Shown: positions 32,367 through 45,100 of the stretch, piece after piece | Layout of the letters: every line of letters starts with the position of its first letter | Numbering within the stretch: position 1 is the stretch's first letter | From: Centroberyx gerrardi | Taxonomy: Eukaryota; Chordata; Actinopteri; Beryciformes; Berycidae | Length of the DNA: 64,000 nucleotides | Direction of reading: 5' to 3' | Assembly: GCF_048128805.1 (NCBI RefSeq) | Contig: NC_136003.1 | Coordinates: 25,265,340-25,329,339 of the forward strand | Position numbers and translations under genes: made by a program | The notes under the pieces: model-generated | Seen by the model: the letters and a program-made list of their open reading frames with translations, nothing else | The model's database searches: none | What the model was told of the DNA's origin: nothing

Positions 32367-35300
32367 GAGGAACACCTCACCCAGCGAGGAACTGATTGGT
32401 TTGCAACTTCTGATTAGTGGAACCTGTCAGGATATCAAAGAGCACAGTAAAGCTGGAGTTGTTTGGATCCACTGGAACCTGAGAAGTTTTCTCTTAGCTG
32501 AAACGTGGAGAAAGAGCAGCCCATCTGCTTCCCATTCCTAAATGCCTTGTCATTGTCAGAGGAGCAGAGAATCAGCTGAGACCTTCTGAGGGACATGGAC
32601 ACCATGGAGAACCCCGTCCTGGAGCCCAGATCGGAGCGGATCGCCCGCTATAAGGCTGAGAGGAGACGGGAGCTGGCTGAGCGCTATGGCAACTTGGAGG
32701 AGCTGCCTTCCAAGTGTGTGAGGAGGGATGGGAGGGAGGCGTGTGACCCAGCTGCCCACAAAGGGATGCTGAGCTCGGACGGCCCGCCGGCCCTCAGCGA
32801 GAGGGTCAACGGCAGGACACGCGGGGTTGCAAACGGCTTTGAGGCAGACGCTCTTGCAGAGTCCACATACCTGAGAAGGTGAGTCCTGTCTGGAGTGAGC
32901 GAGGCTGGTGAAGAAGATTAGAGTCATATTGATTGATTGCATACTGACACCACTGGCGGGAATGCAAATAATCCCTGTCCTTTTTAGGGCTACAAAGAAG
33001 AAGTGTTAACATTCCTTGTTAGCCTGTTGTTGGCGAGACCAATAACAAATTTATTAAGTAATACTGTGAACTTGGTATAAGTCTAAGTATAGGTACAGCA
33101 TATAGGTGACTATAGTTGTGTTTAGTGCTGAGAGTGGGTGTGGAGGGGGTTGGTTCTGGTTCTAGGAACTTACTGCTGAACCTTCTCTAGGCATCATGAG
33201 TCTAATTCAACCAAACATCGATGAAGCAAGGAGCCGACTTCATTACCAGCTCTCATCCTTTTTTCCCCTTGACATCCAGGCCAGGTTTCTACATAGGTGC
33301 TCTTTCAAAATGGAATAATTATTACTGTACATCATATCTTGTGTATTGGCAAATGTTAACCACTTTTGTAGCACCATATTAATGAGTAGACACTGATGTA
33401 GACAGAGTGAGAAAGGAATTCATGTAGTTGTATGCGCTTACAATGTACGTTGTATGTACTTTGTATGTATGTGTTACGTTTGCTGAGTCCACTTCAGCAT
33501 CTTTTGTATGTGAACTATGCAGAATATGCACATGAGCCAGTAGGGTTGTTTTATCCTTTACAGCCATGAAAACAGTATTGCTGTCTTTCCTGTTGTTTGA
33601 GACTATAGAGGAGCAAAGCAACTAGCCTATGCTGTGCCTGTTGTATATGTACTGTATATGTATATGTATACTGAATGTATATGTATATGCCTGTTGTATA
33701 TGTCTGCTGTATGTAGATCCTCACCAGATCTGGGTCAAATAGTATTTTGAATAGTTCTTACAATTTGAGTTTAACCTTTAATGAGTTGGCATACCATAAA
33801 TTAAGAAGAGAACCAGAAAGTTAAGACAATCACAGGAAAATATTTAAAAGAACATTTAAGGGGGGTTGACAGCTGAAAACTTGAAACTTGAAAATCCCGC
33901 CCATCTAGTACTCCAAGCAGGTAACATGTGGACTTTCCAAACACTATCTGACCCCGGGCTGGTCCTCACCGGCGACCTTTCAGCAGCACCAGTTCCTTGA
34001 GCTCATCAGTTGCTGTACGGCCTTCGTTACTAATTAAAACTGAGAGTCTAAATCAGTGGGTCCCAGCAGGGCGTTTTAAAGCAGGGTTAAGACCAACCTG
34101 ATTCCTCCCATGCATTTGGTTGGTACTCTCCCAGCTAGACACTCTTTCCCCTCATGTGGTTAGAGTGCTTCCTCCAGGAACTAGCATTATGTGACAGTAG
34201 CTGGCCGCCTCTTTACTCTCAGAAAAAAACCTACAACATTGCACCTTTTGCCAATGGGGCTGTACATTTTTGATGAAAAGGTTCAACGTTGTCCTTTTTT
34301 CTCTGAGAGTGTTCCTCACCCCACGTTCCGTTCCCCACTCCTGCATCCTCACCTGCTTCCCCTCACTCCCGCCCCCTCCAGGCAGGGTTCCCAGGACTCT
34401 GCCAGCATGCTGAGTGGGGGGGGGGCTCCCGTCCCCCATGACTCCCCTGGACTCGATGCCCCCCAGCTGCACACTCGGGTGTCGGTGGGCCAGTTGAGAA
34501 GTGCCCTCCTGCAGCAGACCGGGAGCGGAGCGCAGCCCGAGAAAGTGTAGGGTCACCCGCATGTGTGTGTGTGTGGGTTTGATCCAGACTGTCAGACTGT
34601 GTATCTCTGTTGGGATTTGTTGCCCTCAACATCTTCTTCCCTTTCCTTCTACTGTGTGTGTGGATGATAGCCCCGATGCTGGGCGAGCCACATCCTCTCT
34701 CGACCTGGCTGTGAAGCCGGGCGGTGGCTCTGAGGGCGGCCGGCGACGCACCCGGCGCTACCTCCCCGGTGGGTCAGGTGGGGGGCGCAAGACCGGCGAG
34801 CGCTTCCGGACACAGCCGATCACGGCCAATGAGATGCAGGAGAGCAGCGGGTAGGGGCCGTGTGCTGTGGTCATGGTGAAAACAGCATGGGTCCGGTCTG
34901 GGCCGACGAGCCGCCCAGCCTGGTCGTTCCCGAGGCGGACGTTGTTTGCAGTGTTCCTGTTTCTTTGCAGTGTTCTGCCGGCACATTTTCAAAATAATGA
35001 CTGATAATACTAAGTTGCATGACAGTGTAAGAGCTTTCTGACCAGGAGCATCTGTTTCAGTCCATGTGGTTTCATGTTGACTATACTTTGACATATAAGA
35101 TTGAAAGCCATTATGTTTTAGAGAGTGGTGTCTGTAAACCCGAAGATAATGGCAAAGTCCCTGCTTGTAATATTATTTATCAACATAACTTCCAAACCCA
35201 ATTACATCAACTACATTTATGGGGACAAATTGGAGCAATTGCTGTTGACTGACAAGATGTTATTATTTGGTCAATGTGATAAATTATTAGACATAGGTCA

Positions 35301-36058
35301 CCAAGATATCAGTATAGAGGGAACATTGGTCCTGAATGCTGGAATTTTTTTAGGCATTCAAATAAATTGCTGGTGATTTTTGCTTGATATTTGCTCTCCA
35401 TTATAAAAAAACACACCATTGAATTTGGACTCCCTTAGGCTGAGGTATGGCAAGTGCAACACCATCACATAAACAGTTGACACCCATGGGTGGAGTGGTT
35501 TGCATGTGTTTGCACTCCTGGAGGCCTTCATGACCTCCGCAGTGCATGCAAATATGACACAGTATCCCGATTGTGTGCGCTGGATACCGAAGCACAAAGA
35601 CAAGCATTGTAAGCTCCGGCAGGAACCGAGGGAGAACCGAAATGAGCACAAAGCATAAAGTCCACATCATCTTCCTGCTCTGTCTTCATATTTCACTCGG
35701 TGACCTCATGTTTTGCCTCTTCTCTCTCTTCTTCCAGGTTGTTAAATACAGAGGAAGAGGAGAACTCCAAAGGTAAAACTCTTTGCCCTCCCGGCTTGGA
35801 TCACACGGTTTGTTATTGTGTTTGGGGACAAACAGCTGATCTATTGTCTGTTATACTGGTGTACTGGCACTGTGTCCAATGACAGAGAGAGAAGAGAGAG
35901 AGAGAGAGCGAGAGAGAGAGAGAGAGAGAGGGAGAGGTATTGTGGTCACACTACCACAATACAGGTCACCACTGACACTAGATAATGTTAAACAATGACA
36001 AAGTAGAGCTTAGCACACGTGTATACACACAAACACACTCACTCACACACGCACGCAT

Positions 36059-36114
<56 letters not shown>

Positions 36115-39100
36115 ACTCACAAGCTAGGAGGGAGAAAGTTGCATGTCATAGTACTTGTGTCTACAAATTGTGTGAGATAAGAGGCCACACAACAGGCTGC
36201 TGCTCTTGACTTTGCTGTTATTGCAAACAAACCGAAGGAGAATATACTGTAAACAGTCTCCTCACGCATTATTTTGACCAAATTCATCCCCACTAGGCCA
36301 TCCGTTTTAAAGATTTGGGTTTAAACCCAATTTCACACCTCTTCCCAGAGATTTTCTATCACGCATTTTTATCTATTATCTATCTTTGCTTGGACAACAG
36401 CTCGGTGCTTATTTAGTGAAGCAAAAAAAAATATTGGAGTGTGTATCCGACTTACAGATCTGCCTCCATAAAACTCTAACCTTCTTATCGCTCATCAAAT
36501 ACATCAGAGGTTTTATTTTTAGGCTCACCCTGCGAGCCCACATCAGAATGCTAAATCTCCTCAGTGATGATAGATTTATGTATCGTAAACCCGGGTCAGC
36601 AGTGGATCGCTCCCAAAGTCCCTCCCACCCTCGACCCCACCATAACAAGATTACACCCACTTCTTCACAAAGATCAGCTTACCATGAGTTTACACCATCA
36701 GGCAACAAGTGCAGAAACAAGTGTGAAAATCTAATGTTTTATTGCTATTGGGACTGTGAATTCCAGGCCACAAGTCATACATTTTTTCTCTACCTTATAC
36801 TATCCATTTTTATTATGATCTCCACCTAAATTCACTTACTGTAAGCTGAAGCAAATGATGCATGCCTTTTTTATGATACTACACAGATACATCTTACTGA
36901 ATTTCTTATAGAACATATCCACATTTTGTGCGATGGAGATAGCTTTTCTTCCCAACTGCCTTGGCAGGGAGGGAGGTTTTGGTCTTGCCAGGCTGGTAGC
37001 TTAGCTCCGCCAGATAAGAGATAGCAGTGCGGTGCCATGTGACAGGAGTGTATGCCAGGTGCGAGATGGCTCATGGCCTCACACGAAGGGATCAGTCTCA
37101 GATCTGTCTCATTGTGTCCTGATGACTGACAGACAGCTTCTTTGCTCTATGCTCAAGTTATCTCCAGCCCAGCTTCCTTTGCCTGTGATGATTAGGCCGA
37201 ACTGTGTGTATGCAGCAGGACTGTTAGCTATGAATATGTAAAGTTTGAGGGGATGAAGTTCTAGGGGGAAACGTGCTGTCCAAAGTTGGTATGTTACTCT
37301 GTAACCAGGGTCTGAAATTTACTTTTTCATCAACTGGCCACAGTTGATAAGTGGTGTGGGAGTTTCACCACCAAATGTAATTTCATAGCTGCCAAAGTAG
37401 TTTTTAGATTGATGGAAGAGAGACAAAATTTGCCAGCATTTGTCTGGTAGTTAATTTCCAGCCCTGTTTGTAACTAAGCCTTTCTCTAATGCTGATAACT
37501 CTGTCTGTCTGGAGTGTATGATAAAGTTCATCATGTGTTCTTGCAATTTTTTGTGACATGATGACCTATGTCTTTTTCTCACAGCTGATGTGAAGACGGA
37601 TGACAGAGCCAAGATGAGTGTGGCAGCCAAGATGTCTTTGTTTAAAGTAAGTCTATGTTAGTCTCAGCACTGAAACTGGATCCTTTTCTATAGCTGGTCA
37701 TGCCCTGCCTCCATGTCTCTCTTCTGTGCTGTCTGACTTAATGCCTGATCCTAAATGAATCTCTATGGAGATCCTGATGATGGACTCATGGCTAATGTCC
37801 GCTTCCCCATCCAACATGACTGTGCATTCATTCACAGTCACAACAGAGTTATCACAGGGTGTTTCTGAAAGTTTGTTTCTGACAATTAAGCCATTAAGAG
37901 GATGTCAGATCCTTGATGAACTCGTCTATCCAGAATTGCTTCCAAGACATACACACCTTAACGGCGGCACATTGAAACGCATCTGTTACTAAAGCATCCC
38001 AATGTGACGTCTTAAACAGGATTAGGGGCTAATGCTCTGGACTGCCGATAAGTTGTAGAGAAATTTATGAAACAGCCAGAGAGAGAGCGCTGTCTGTCAC
38101 CGGCTCTCACCTCAGCTGCTCACCTTACAGTCTGAGTCGCATGGTGAGCCAGCGCTGAGCACGCAGAACAGAACCCGCTCACGTTGAGGAATATGAATGG
38201 CCAAACAGGTGTTGCCCTCAGATCCACAGCTTAGTTTGATGGTACAGTGTATCTGAAAAAAGAAAGACTCAATTTATAGTGTGCAAAATACATATACAAA
38301 ACAGACCGTGCAAGTCCCGAACCTCGACATTCTTACTTTCCATCATCTAAATTAATCATCTCTTGCTGAAGCCCTTTGAAGTCTCCATCTCTATACAGAA
38401 GATGAAACAGTCTGTGGGTTTCCTTCATGCTGGCTTTGAAATGCAATCTCGCCCCGCCGTCTTTGATTTCCCAAACATTTGCAATGTCCACCAACAACAC
38501 CCCCCCCCCCCCCGCCAATAACAGTATTCCACCTCCTGCATGGTTTTTAGTCATGAAGCATCTGTCAAAACCAGGTGAAAATGTGCCAGACAGTGTATTG
38601 CCATTAACAACCATGGCAGCGGTGTTATAATTAGCCTGTTGGTCCGTGGAGGCAGGCAGGGAGGTAACTGAAGCCGGCACAGCTCTGGTTACACTGTGAC
38701 CTGTAGGGCTGGCATTCTATCCCCATCCGTCAGTAGCCAAGACGCTCCACCTTACAGCTAGCTGCTTTATTCACCAGCTATCTGACCCACTTCCCCTCCC
38801 TCCATCCATACAAATAGAACCAGAGACATTAGGAGAGGGAGTTTTCACTGCCATTTTTGTGGTCTCCCTTATTACTTATTTAGCAGGTTGAGTCAGTCAG
38901 CTGAATCGGCTATTTGACCTGAATGCTGGGGTCCACCTGCGGCAAAGGCCTTGTTGAACCAAATGTAATGGTCAGATGTCACGTATCAATATTAATGTCT
39001 GCCCGCCGACCTCTCGCCGTCTCCTCTGCAGGAGCTGGAGAAGACCGCCGCCCCTGAAGCGTCCGCCTTCCTGAAGCCTCGCTCCGGGAGCGTTTGTCAT

Positions 39101-42100
39101 GAGCGCAGGGTGCGCCGTGGCAACGAACATCGCTTCCTCACTCAGCCTATCACCTGTGAGGAAATGGTGGCCATCAGGTGGGCTGTGTGGAAGCCTAGTG
39201 GTCAGATAGAGGGAGATGTAGTAGTGGTAGTTGTACTTCACCGATCCCTCTGGAAATTCCTTCATCACTGAAACACCACAAGTGATACAATACACAGAAC
39301 AAAGAGCAATCAATCACTGGTCATATAGACATAATCAGTTACATACAAAAACATACAGTAAATAATGATTAGTGCCCATGCTACTGGGGAGCCAATGGAG
39401 TTGTGCCTGGTTCAGATACAACTCCATTGTGTTCATTCTAAAGCCCAATTGCACAAATGATGTGTTTGTATCTTGGTGAATATTTGCATTTTGTGTGAGC
39501 TGCTATAATGCAGCTTTAGCACTAGGAGTACGTAGACTGAAGGATGGAAGTTTTTTTCATGGAATTTGATTGAATTCTGAACAGTTTTATATAAAACCTA
39601 AAGTTGGCATGGCTGTACCTGAGAGAACTGAGCTTGGTCAGTTGGAGAGATTCCTAGTCTCTACTTAGATCCCACCGACAGGATTGTAAAACACAGATTT
39701 ACAACCGTGCATTTAAAAGGTCTCACATTGTGTTCCAGTCAATCCAAATCAATGGCATTCGACCGCCACCGTTCATGTGACTATTTTACTGTGTTTCATA
39801 TCACATCCACTCCCTGGCAGCGCCCCCCAACCAGCGGCACCAGTTGAGGTCCAGGCTGTGCAGCCTGAGTCAGCGGAGGATGATGAGAACTGCAAGCTGA
39901 GCATGAGTGAGAAGCTGGCCCTCTTCAACAAGCTGTCGCTGCCGGGGAGCCAGGGGGGCGGCCATGCTGAGGGCCCCCCAGAGAGACGCAGGCAGAAGGG
40001 GGCTCGCTACCGCACACAGCCCATCACCGTGGAGGAGGTCAGCCTGGTGAGTAGGGGAGACCCAAAACAATACGAAGTCAAGTCAAACTTTCATGGAGAA
40101 AATATACATATATGTATATCACAGAATGCACACACGCCCACACTACCCAACCATAGACACACACACACACACACACACACCCCAACAATAGAAGCAACAC
40201 ACTTATACACAGAGAGATAAAAGGACAAAAGAGAAAAGTTTTAAGTCTGCTTTTAAAGAAATTAAGACAGCGATGGCTGTCAAGCTTCAAACAAAAGTGA
40301 TTACACCCATCTTTGATTAAATAACGTTAAATAATGTTTCTAAATGCTGCTTTGCTAAGATGCAAGTCCATTTTAACTGATTATCTCTCACTGTGTCTCT
40401 CCCTTGCTCTCTATCTCTGTTCAGCTCCAGAAAGGTCCTGTACAGCTTCCTGCGTTTTGTCTGTCCCCTCACCTGTCCGACAGGCAGCAGGCCCTGTCTG
40501 TCAACCTAAAACCCAGCGAGGTTCGTCTTACCCAGCCACGACCCGACACCGGTCCCGGGCCCGGGGAGCCCAGCCCGACCCAGCAGGGCCTGCCGCGCTG
40601 GGACTCGGAGCCGGGCATCAGAGGAATCCTGAAGAAGAGCCGCTCTGGAGGTCCGGAGTGGAGCGGGACAGACGTCAGCCAGACGGAGGCGCCGTTCAGC
40701 CAGGAGCAGAACGGTGGAGGTTGGGGAGACGCCGGCATCCAGGAGAAGACGGAGGGGACGCAGGAGAGGCAGGAAATTTGCCCCGCGCCACGGAGGGAGA
40801 GACGTGGGGTTTCGGGGGCGGATGGAGGCCCGCTGCCTGTCGCTCCCTGGAGGCAGAGGGGTCGAGCCAGGAGGGAGACTATTGCCTGTACCCCAGTAAG
40901 ACCCTTATCAGAGCAGGAGTCCCCCCAGGAGGAGAGGCCCGACCAGGCCAAGCCGCAGGAACAGCCTGGTTCCCCTGTGGAGCACAGCTCAGACACTGCT
41001 GGGACAGACAGGTAAATAACTGGAATTGGGTTGGACTGACCGATACTCACCTTTTATTAAAAATCGGATATCGGTCAGTCAGTGTCGTCCACCTTTGATA
41101 TGATGGATGTGATGCAGTTTGATTAATTACAATACTGCACTTGTTGTATATGGGAAGCCCTTAACCTGCATCAGATTCCACACAACTATGCATGAATATG
41201 TTATGATGAAGATTATGATGGTTTCAATAGAGAGTTTCAGTGTGGTCTAAATGTTGTTTAAGAAGCTTTTCCACTGGAGAATTCTGTGGGAAACATGGAA
41301 TGCTTGCAAATTTGGGGATTTTTTTGGCATGAAAATTCTCAAATTTAAAGATATTATCAGTACAAATATCAGCTATTAGCAGCTTCAATCCATAAAATAT
41401 CGGTATTGACCTTCGAAAACCTGTATCGGTCAAACCTTAAACTGGAATATTGTAGTCACATCTGACTGAGCATTTGTGAGCAAAACAAGATGAGAAGTAG
41501 CGGTTAGAGAGACCATCCCATAATCTGAAGGTCTCAGGTTCGGTCCGAGCATGTGTCCTCCTGACGAAGTGTCCCGGAGCAGCACACTGCAGCCCTATCT
41601 GCTCTGGATGGGAGAGTGTTGTTGGTAATGTTTTGATATACCATGTTCTTAATTTTGCCCACTGTCTGATCTGTCCAGGGGGCAAGAGGATGAGGAAGAG
41701 AGTGGGAGGAGCCTGCAGAAAGAAACCTCACCTGTGGGACACGTTCAGGTGACCCTGGTAGACAGCAGCACTCAACTGCAGGAGGAAGAAAACACCAGCA
41801 GTAGTAAGGTAAGAGATAGAGAAACCATCTGCCTTTGTTTGGCAGTTGTTAGTTCTTTAACACTGCTTCTATTTAATGTCTTCAATACGTACAATCACAA
41901 TCTCAGTGGACTAAATCCAGTCTTAGCCTGGAAATCACAGCTGCAGTCTGAGAGGTTGCTCTACGGGAGGTTCACCCCCAGTCTGCAGGGGGTAATAGTC
42001 TGCAAAGGCCATGGCTTTCCCCTTCCGTAATCTCTAATCCTCTGAGGGTCTAGTTTGGAGCCAGTGGGGTTCAGACTGTCGGCAGAGAGAGGGACAATGA

Positions 42101-45100
42101 TTGGTGGTCAGCAGAGGGTCTACAGCAAAACAGTAAAGTTTACACTGTAAAGAATGTCCATCTTTAACAAGTCGTATATAAAGTCTGAAAATCTTGTTTT
42201 TCTTAAAACACGTGAAAAATTCTGCCAATGGGTTCAGATAATACCACCTGCTTATATTCTATTTGACATTTTTCCATGCGATTTCCATGAAATTATCTAC
42301 TTTCCCCATGGGGATCAATAAAGTTTCATCTTATTGTATTTCAGGAATTTTCTACAAACAAGTGTCAGTATCTTGAAACAAGGGAGAATATGGCAGAACA
42401 CTCTTGCATCAACAAAAACCATGCTTGACTCAAGAAGATTCTTGAAACAAGTTGATTTGCATTGGAAACGAGTGAAATTATCTCACCTAATTGGCAGATT
42501 TTGGCAGTGTCCCGGTCTAAAATCTCTGGAAAAGTGGCCAGTACCTGCAGTGTGACAGGAGTGCATCAACTCAGGACCATGGAGGAAATTATTTGTGGTG
42601 TTTACAGGGTTGTTGGGGTCACTGTTCCTCCCATGCTTGAATCCAGAACGGGAAAAGCCCAGTTGTTAGATCGGGGTATTTGTCATTCCACTGAAACCAG
42701 ATATAGCATCTCCTAGCAACAGCACACTGCTTTTGGTATGTGCTAAATGTCTTGAGATCAGACTTATGTTACTGGGGAACATGTGCAGTATGGTTGGGGA
42801 TAATTTACTGAGATGGAATAGACTGACTCAGAATGATGTGGAATGTAAACAGAAGAGACTATTAAGGTGGTTAGATGCTGACCGCCTTATGACCCTCTGC
42901 TCTCAGCTGCACCATGGCGACAGCATGTGTAAGATAAGATAAGATAGCACTTTATTAGTGTGTTTGTACATGTATGTGTGTATATATTCATGTAAATCGA
43001 ATTTGCCTGTTCTATTTGTATATTCATAACAAGATTCAGACACTTTTTTCCTTTTCATGATCTATCTCCCTGCTTTTTCCCCCATGCTGCCCTCTGTAGG
43101 AAGAAAATGAAATCTCCCATGATGAGACTGTCAACCCTCAGTGCTGGGTAAGCCTCAGTGACTGTATTGTATTACTTCTACCTAATGTAAAACCACATAG
43201 ATCCTTTTGAATCTGGATTATCAAAATGTCAATTTTTCAGGTGTTCTCTGCAGTAGCTTCACCCACCCACTCTCCCTTCTACTCCCTCTTCCCTCCCAGG
43301 ATCCAGTTTTTGCCTCTGTCTTTTCTAGCACTACACCTCAGTATATCATGTGTTTCAATCAGGTAAATGAGACAATGCTGTACACATGTGTGGGCCAGTG
43401 CATGGTGATTAACTATGGCTTTTGGGCTGCAGTGTCTTGTATGCAGTTAAGAGTTTAGACGGTTTGTCTCGCCGCACTTATGCAGATTCTGGCGGCTGTG
43501 ATTTTACAGAGCTGATGTGTGACTTTTCACTCATGCTGATGAGTGTAGAATCCCGTCATCCGCAGAGTGTTTCTGGTTTGAAAGTGCTCCGTTTCTGAAG
43601 TGATGCAGTTCAGCTCTCTCTCTCTCTCTCGCTTGCCGTTTCCTTGTTGTTCCTCATAATTCCATGCCCTACTTCTTCTCCTAGTTCTCCCAACAGTAAT
43701 TAACGCTACCTGTTGCTGCCACCTTATTCTATCTCTGCCAATCCCACATTGTGTTTTCTCTCCATCCTCAGACTAACCAGTCATTTGAGGCACAAGAAGT
43801 CTCCTCTCCCACCCAGAACCAGCCTCAGCCTCAGTGGAGACAGAAGGTGATGCAGTCCGACGCATGTTTTGAATTCAGATGTTTAAATATATCGGTACGT
43901 ACGACACAAAGGCGTTCTAATCCTAATAGACCTGTTTCTCTGGTTGTACAGGCTAAGGGAGCTGAGGATGAGCAGCCTCAGACAGTCATGGCTGAGCAGC
44001 TGAACACACAGCAGGATAGAGAAGAGCAGGGGAAAACCACGGAGGACTCAGCCCAGTCTGCTGCGGCTGGACGCATGGCCAAGAGAGGTGAGATTTCACT
44101 CGCACTTATTCACTTTCACCATCATTCTCACTTTCTCTGTATCTTTGAACGCAACCTCAGTAGGTTTGCCTTCGTCGCTTCCTTTTTGTCGTCTTGCTGC
44201 TTATCTGTCTTCATCTGTGTTTTACCCACTAGGTCTGGGGTCTCCAGAATCAGACAGAGATGATACTTCTCACAACAAGAGACCCTCCACCGGAGCCCCA
44301 GCATGCCCACATGAAGGTCAGTGGTGGAAAGAGTACTAAAATGTCCTACTCAAGTGGAAGTATTGTTACTTTGCTGATATTTTATTTAAGTAAAAGTAAA
44401 ATTACTGGTGTAAAAATATACTTAAGTAAAAGTAAAAAGTTACCAAGTTGCTTTTTCAAAAAGAGAATGTTGTTAGATGTGATGTGAGTTCAAACTCGAA
44501 TCTTTTAATTTTAAATTTGGAAAATAAAGGCAGATTACTCTTCTCTTCTTTGCTGACTGACCGTTCACCATGAATGGCTCCACAATTTGCCAGATTATCC
44601 AGTTTTTGTTGTTTATGGAGAGCCACAAAATCTAAAAAAAGTTTAAATGTACAATAGTACAATACTTAGTAACGTGAGTAAATGTAATTAGTTACTTCCA
44701 TCCTGGATGAAGGTTAGCAGAGCATCAGACCATATAACACCGGCTCTATATTCAAACTCTTGTTTCCTGTTTGTAAATCTGTTCTTGTGTTGTTTGCCTA
44801 ACAGAAATCTACCTGCAGCCTGGGATGGAGGTGGAAGGTAAGACTAAAAGCTAGACAGACTGGAGCCCCTTCCTAAAAAGGCACATTGATGTGTGCCGTT
44901 ACAGCTATAGAATTACATCAACAAGTGTATTACACAAATAATAAACACAAACAACAGTTACCTTATGTTTGTGCTTGCCATGTTAAATCTTGAGTGAAAT
45001 AATCTATCGTTTTCTTCCATTTCCACCCCCAGCAGCAGCGCTGAACGTCCCACTCCCAGTGGCTCCACAGGAGGTGAAGGAGGTGATGCCCGTGGATGAA

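Noticed and set aside
40469-41050. A 193-codon minus-strand open frame opposite the largest svil exon
   Set aside because: It is the complement of a GC-rich coding exon whose + strand frame is in phase with neighbouring svil exons; no splice or start context supports it.
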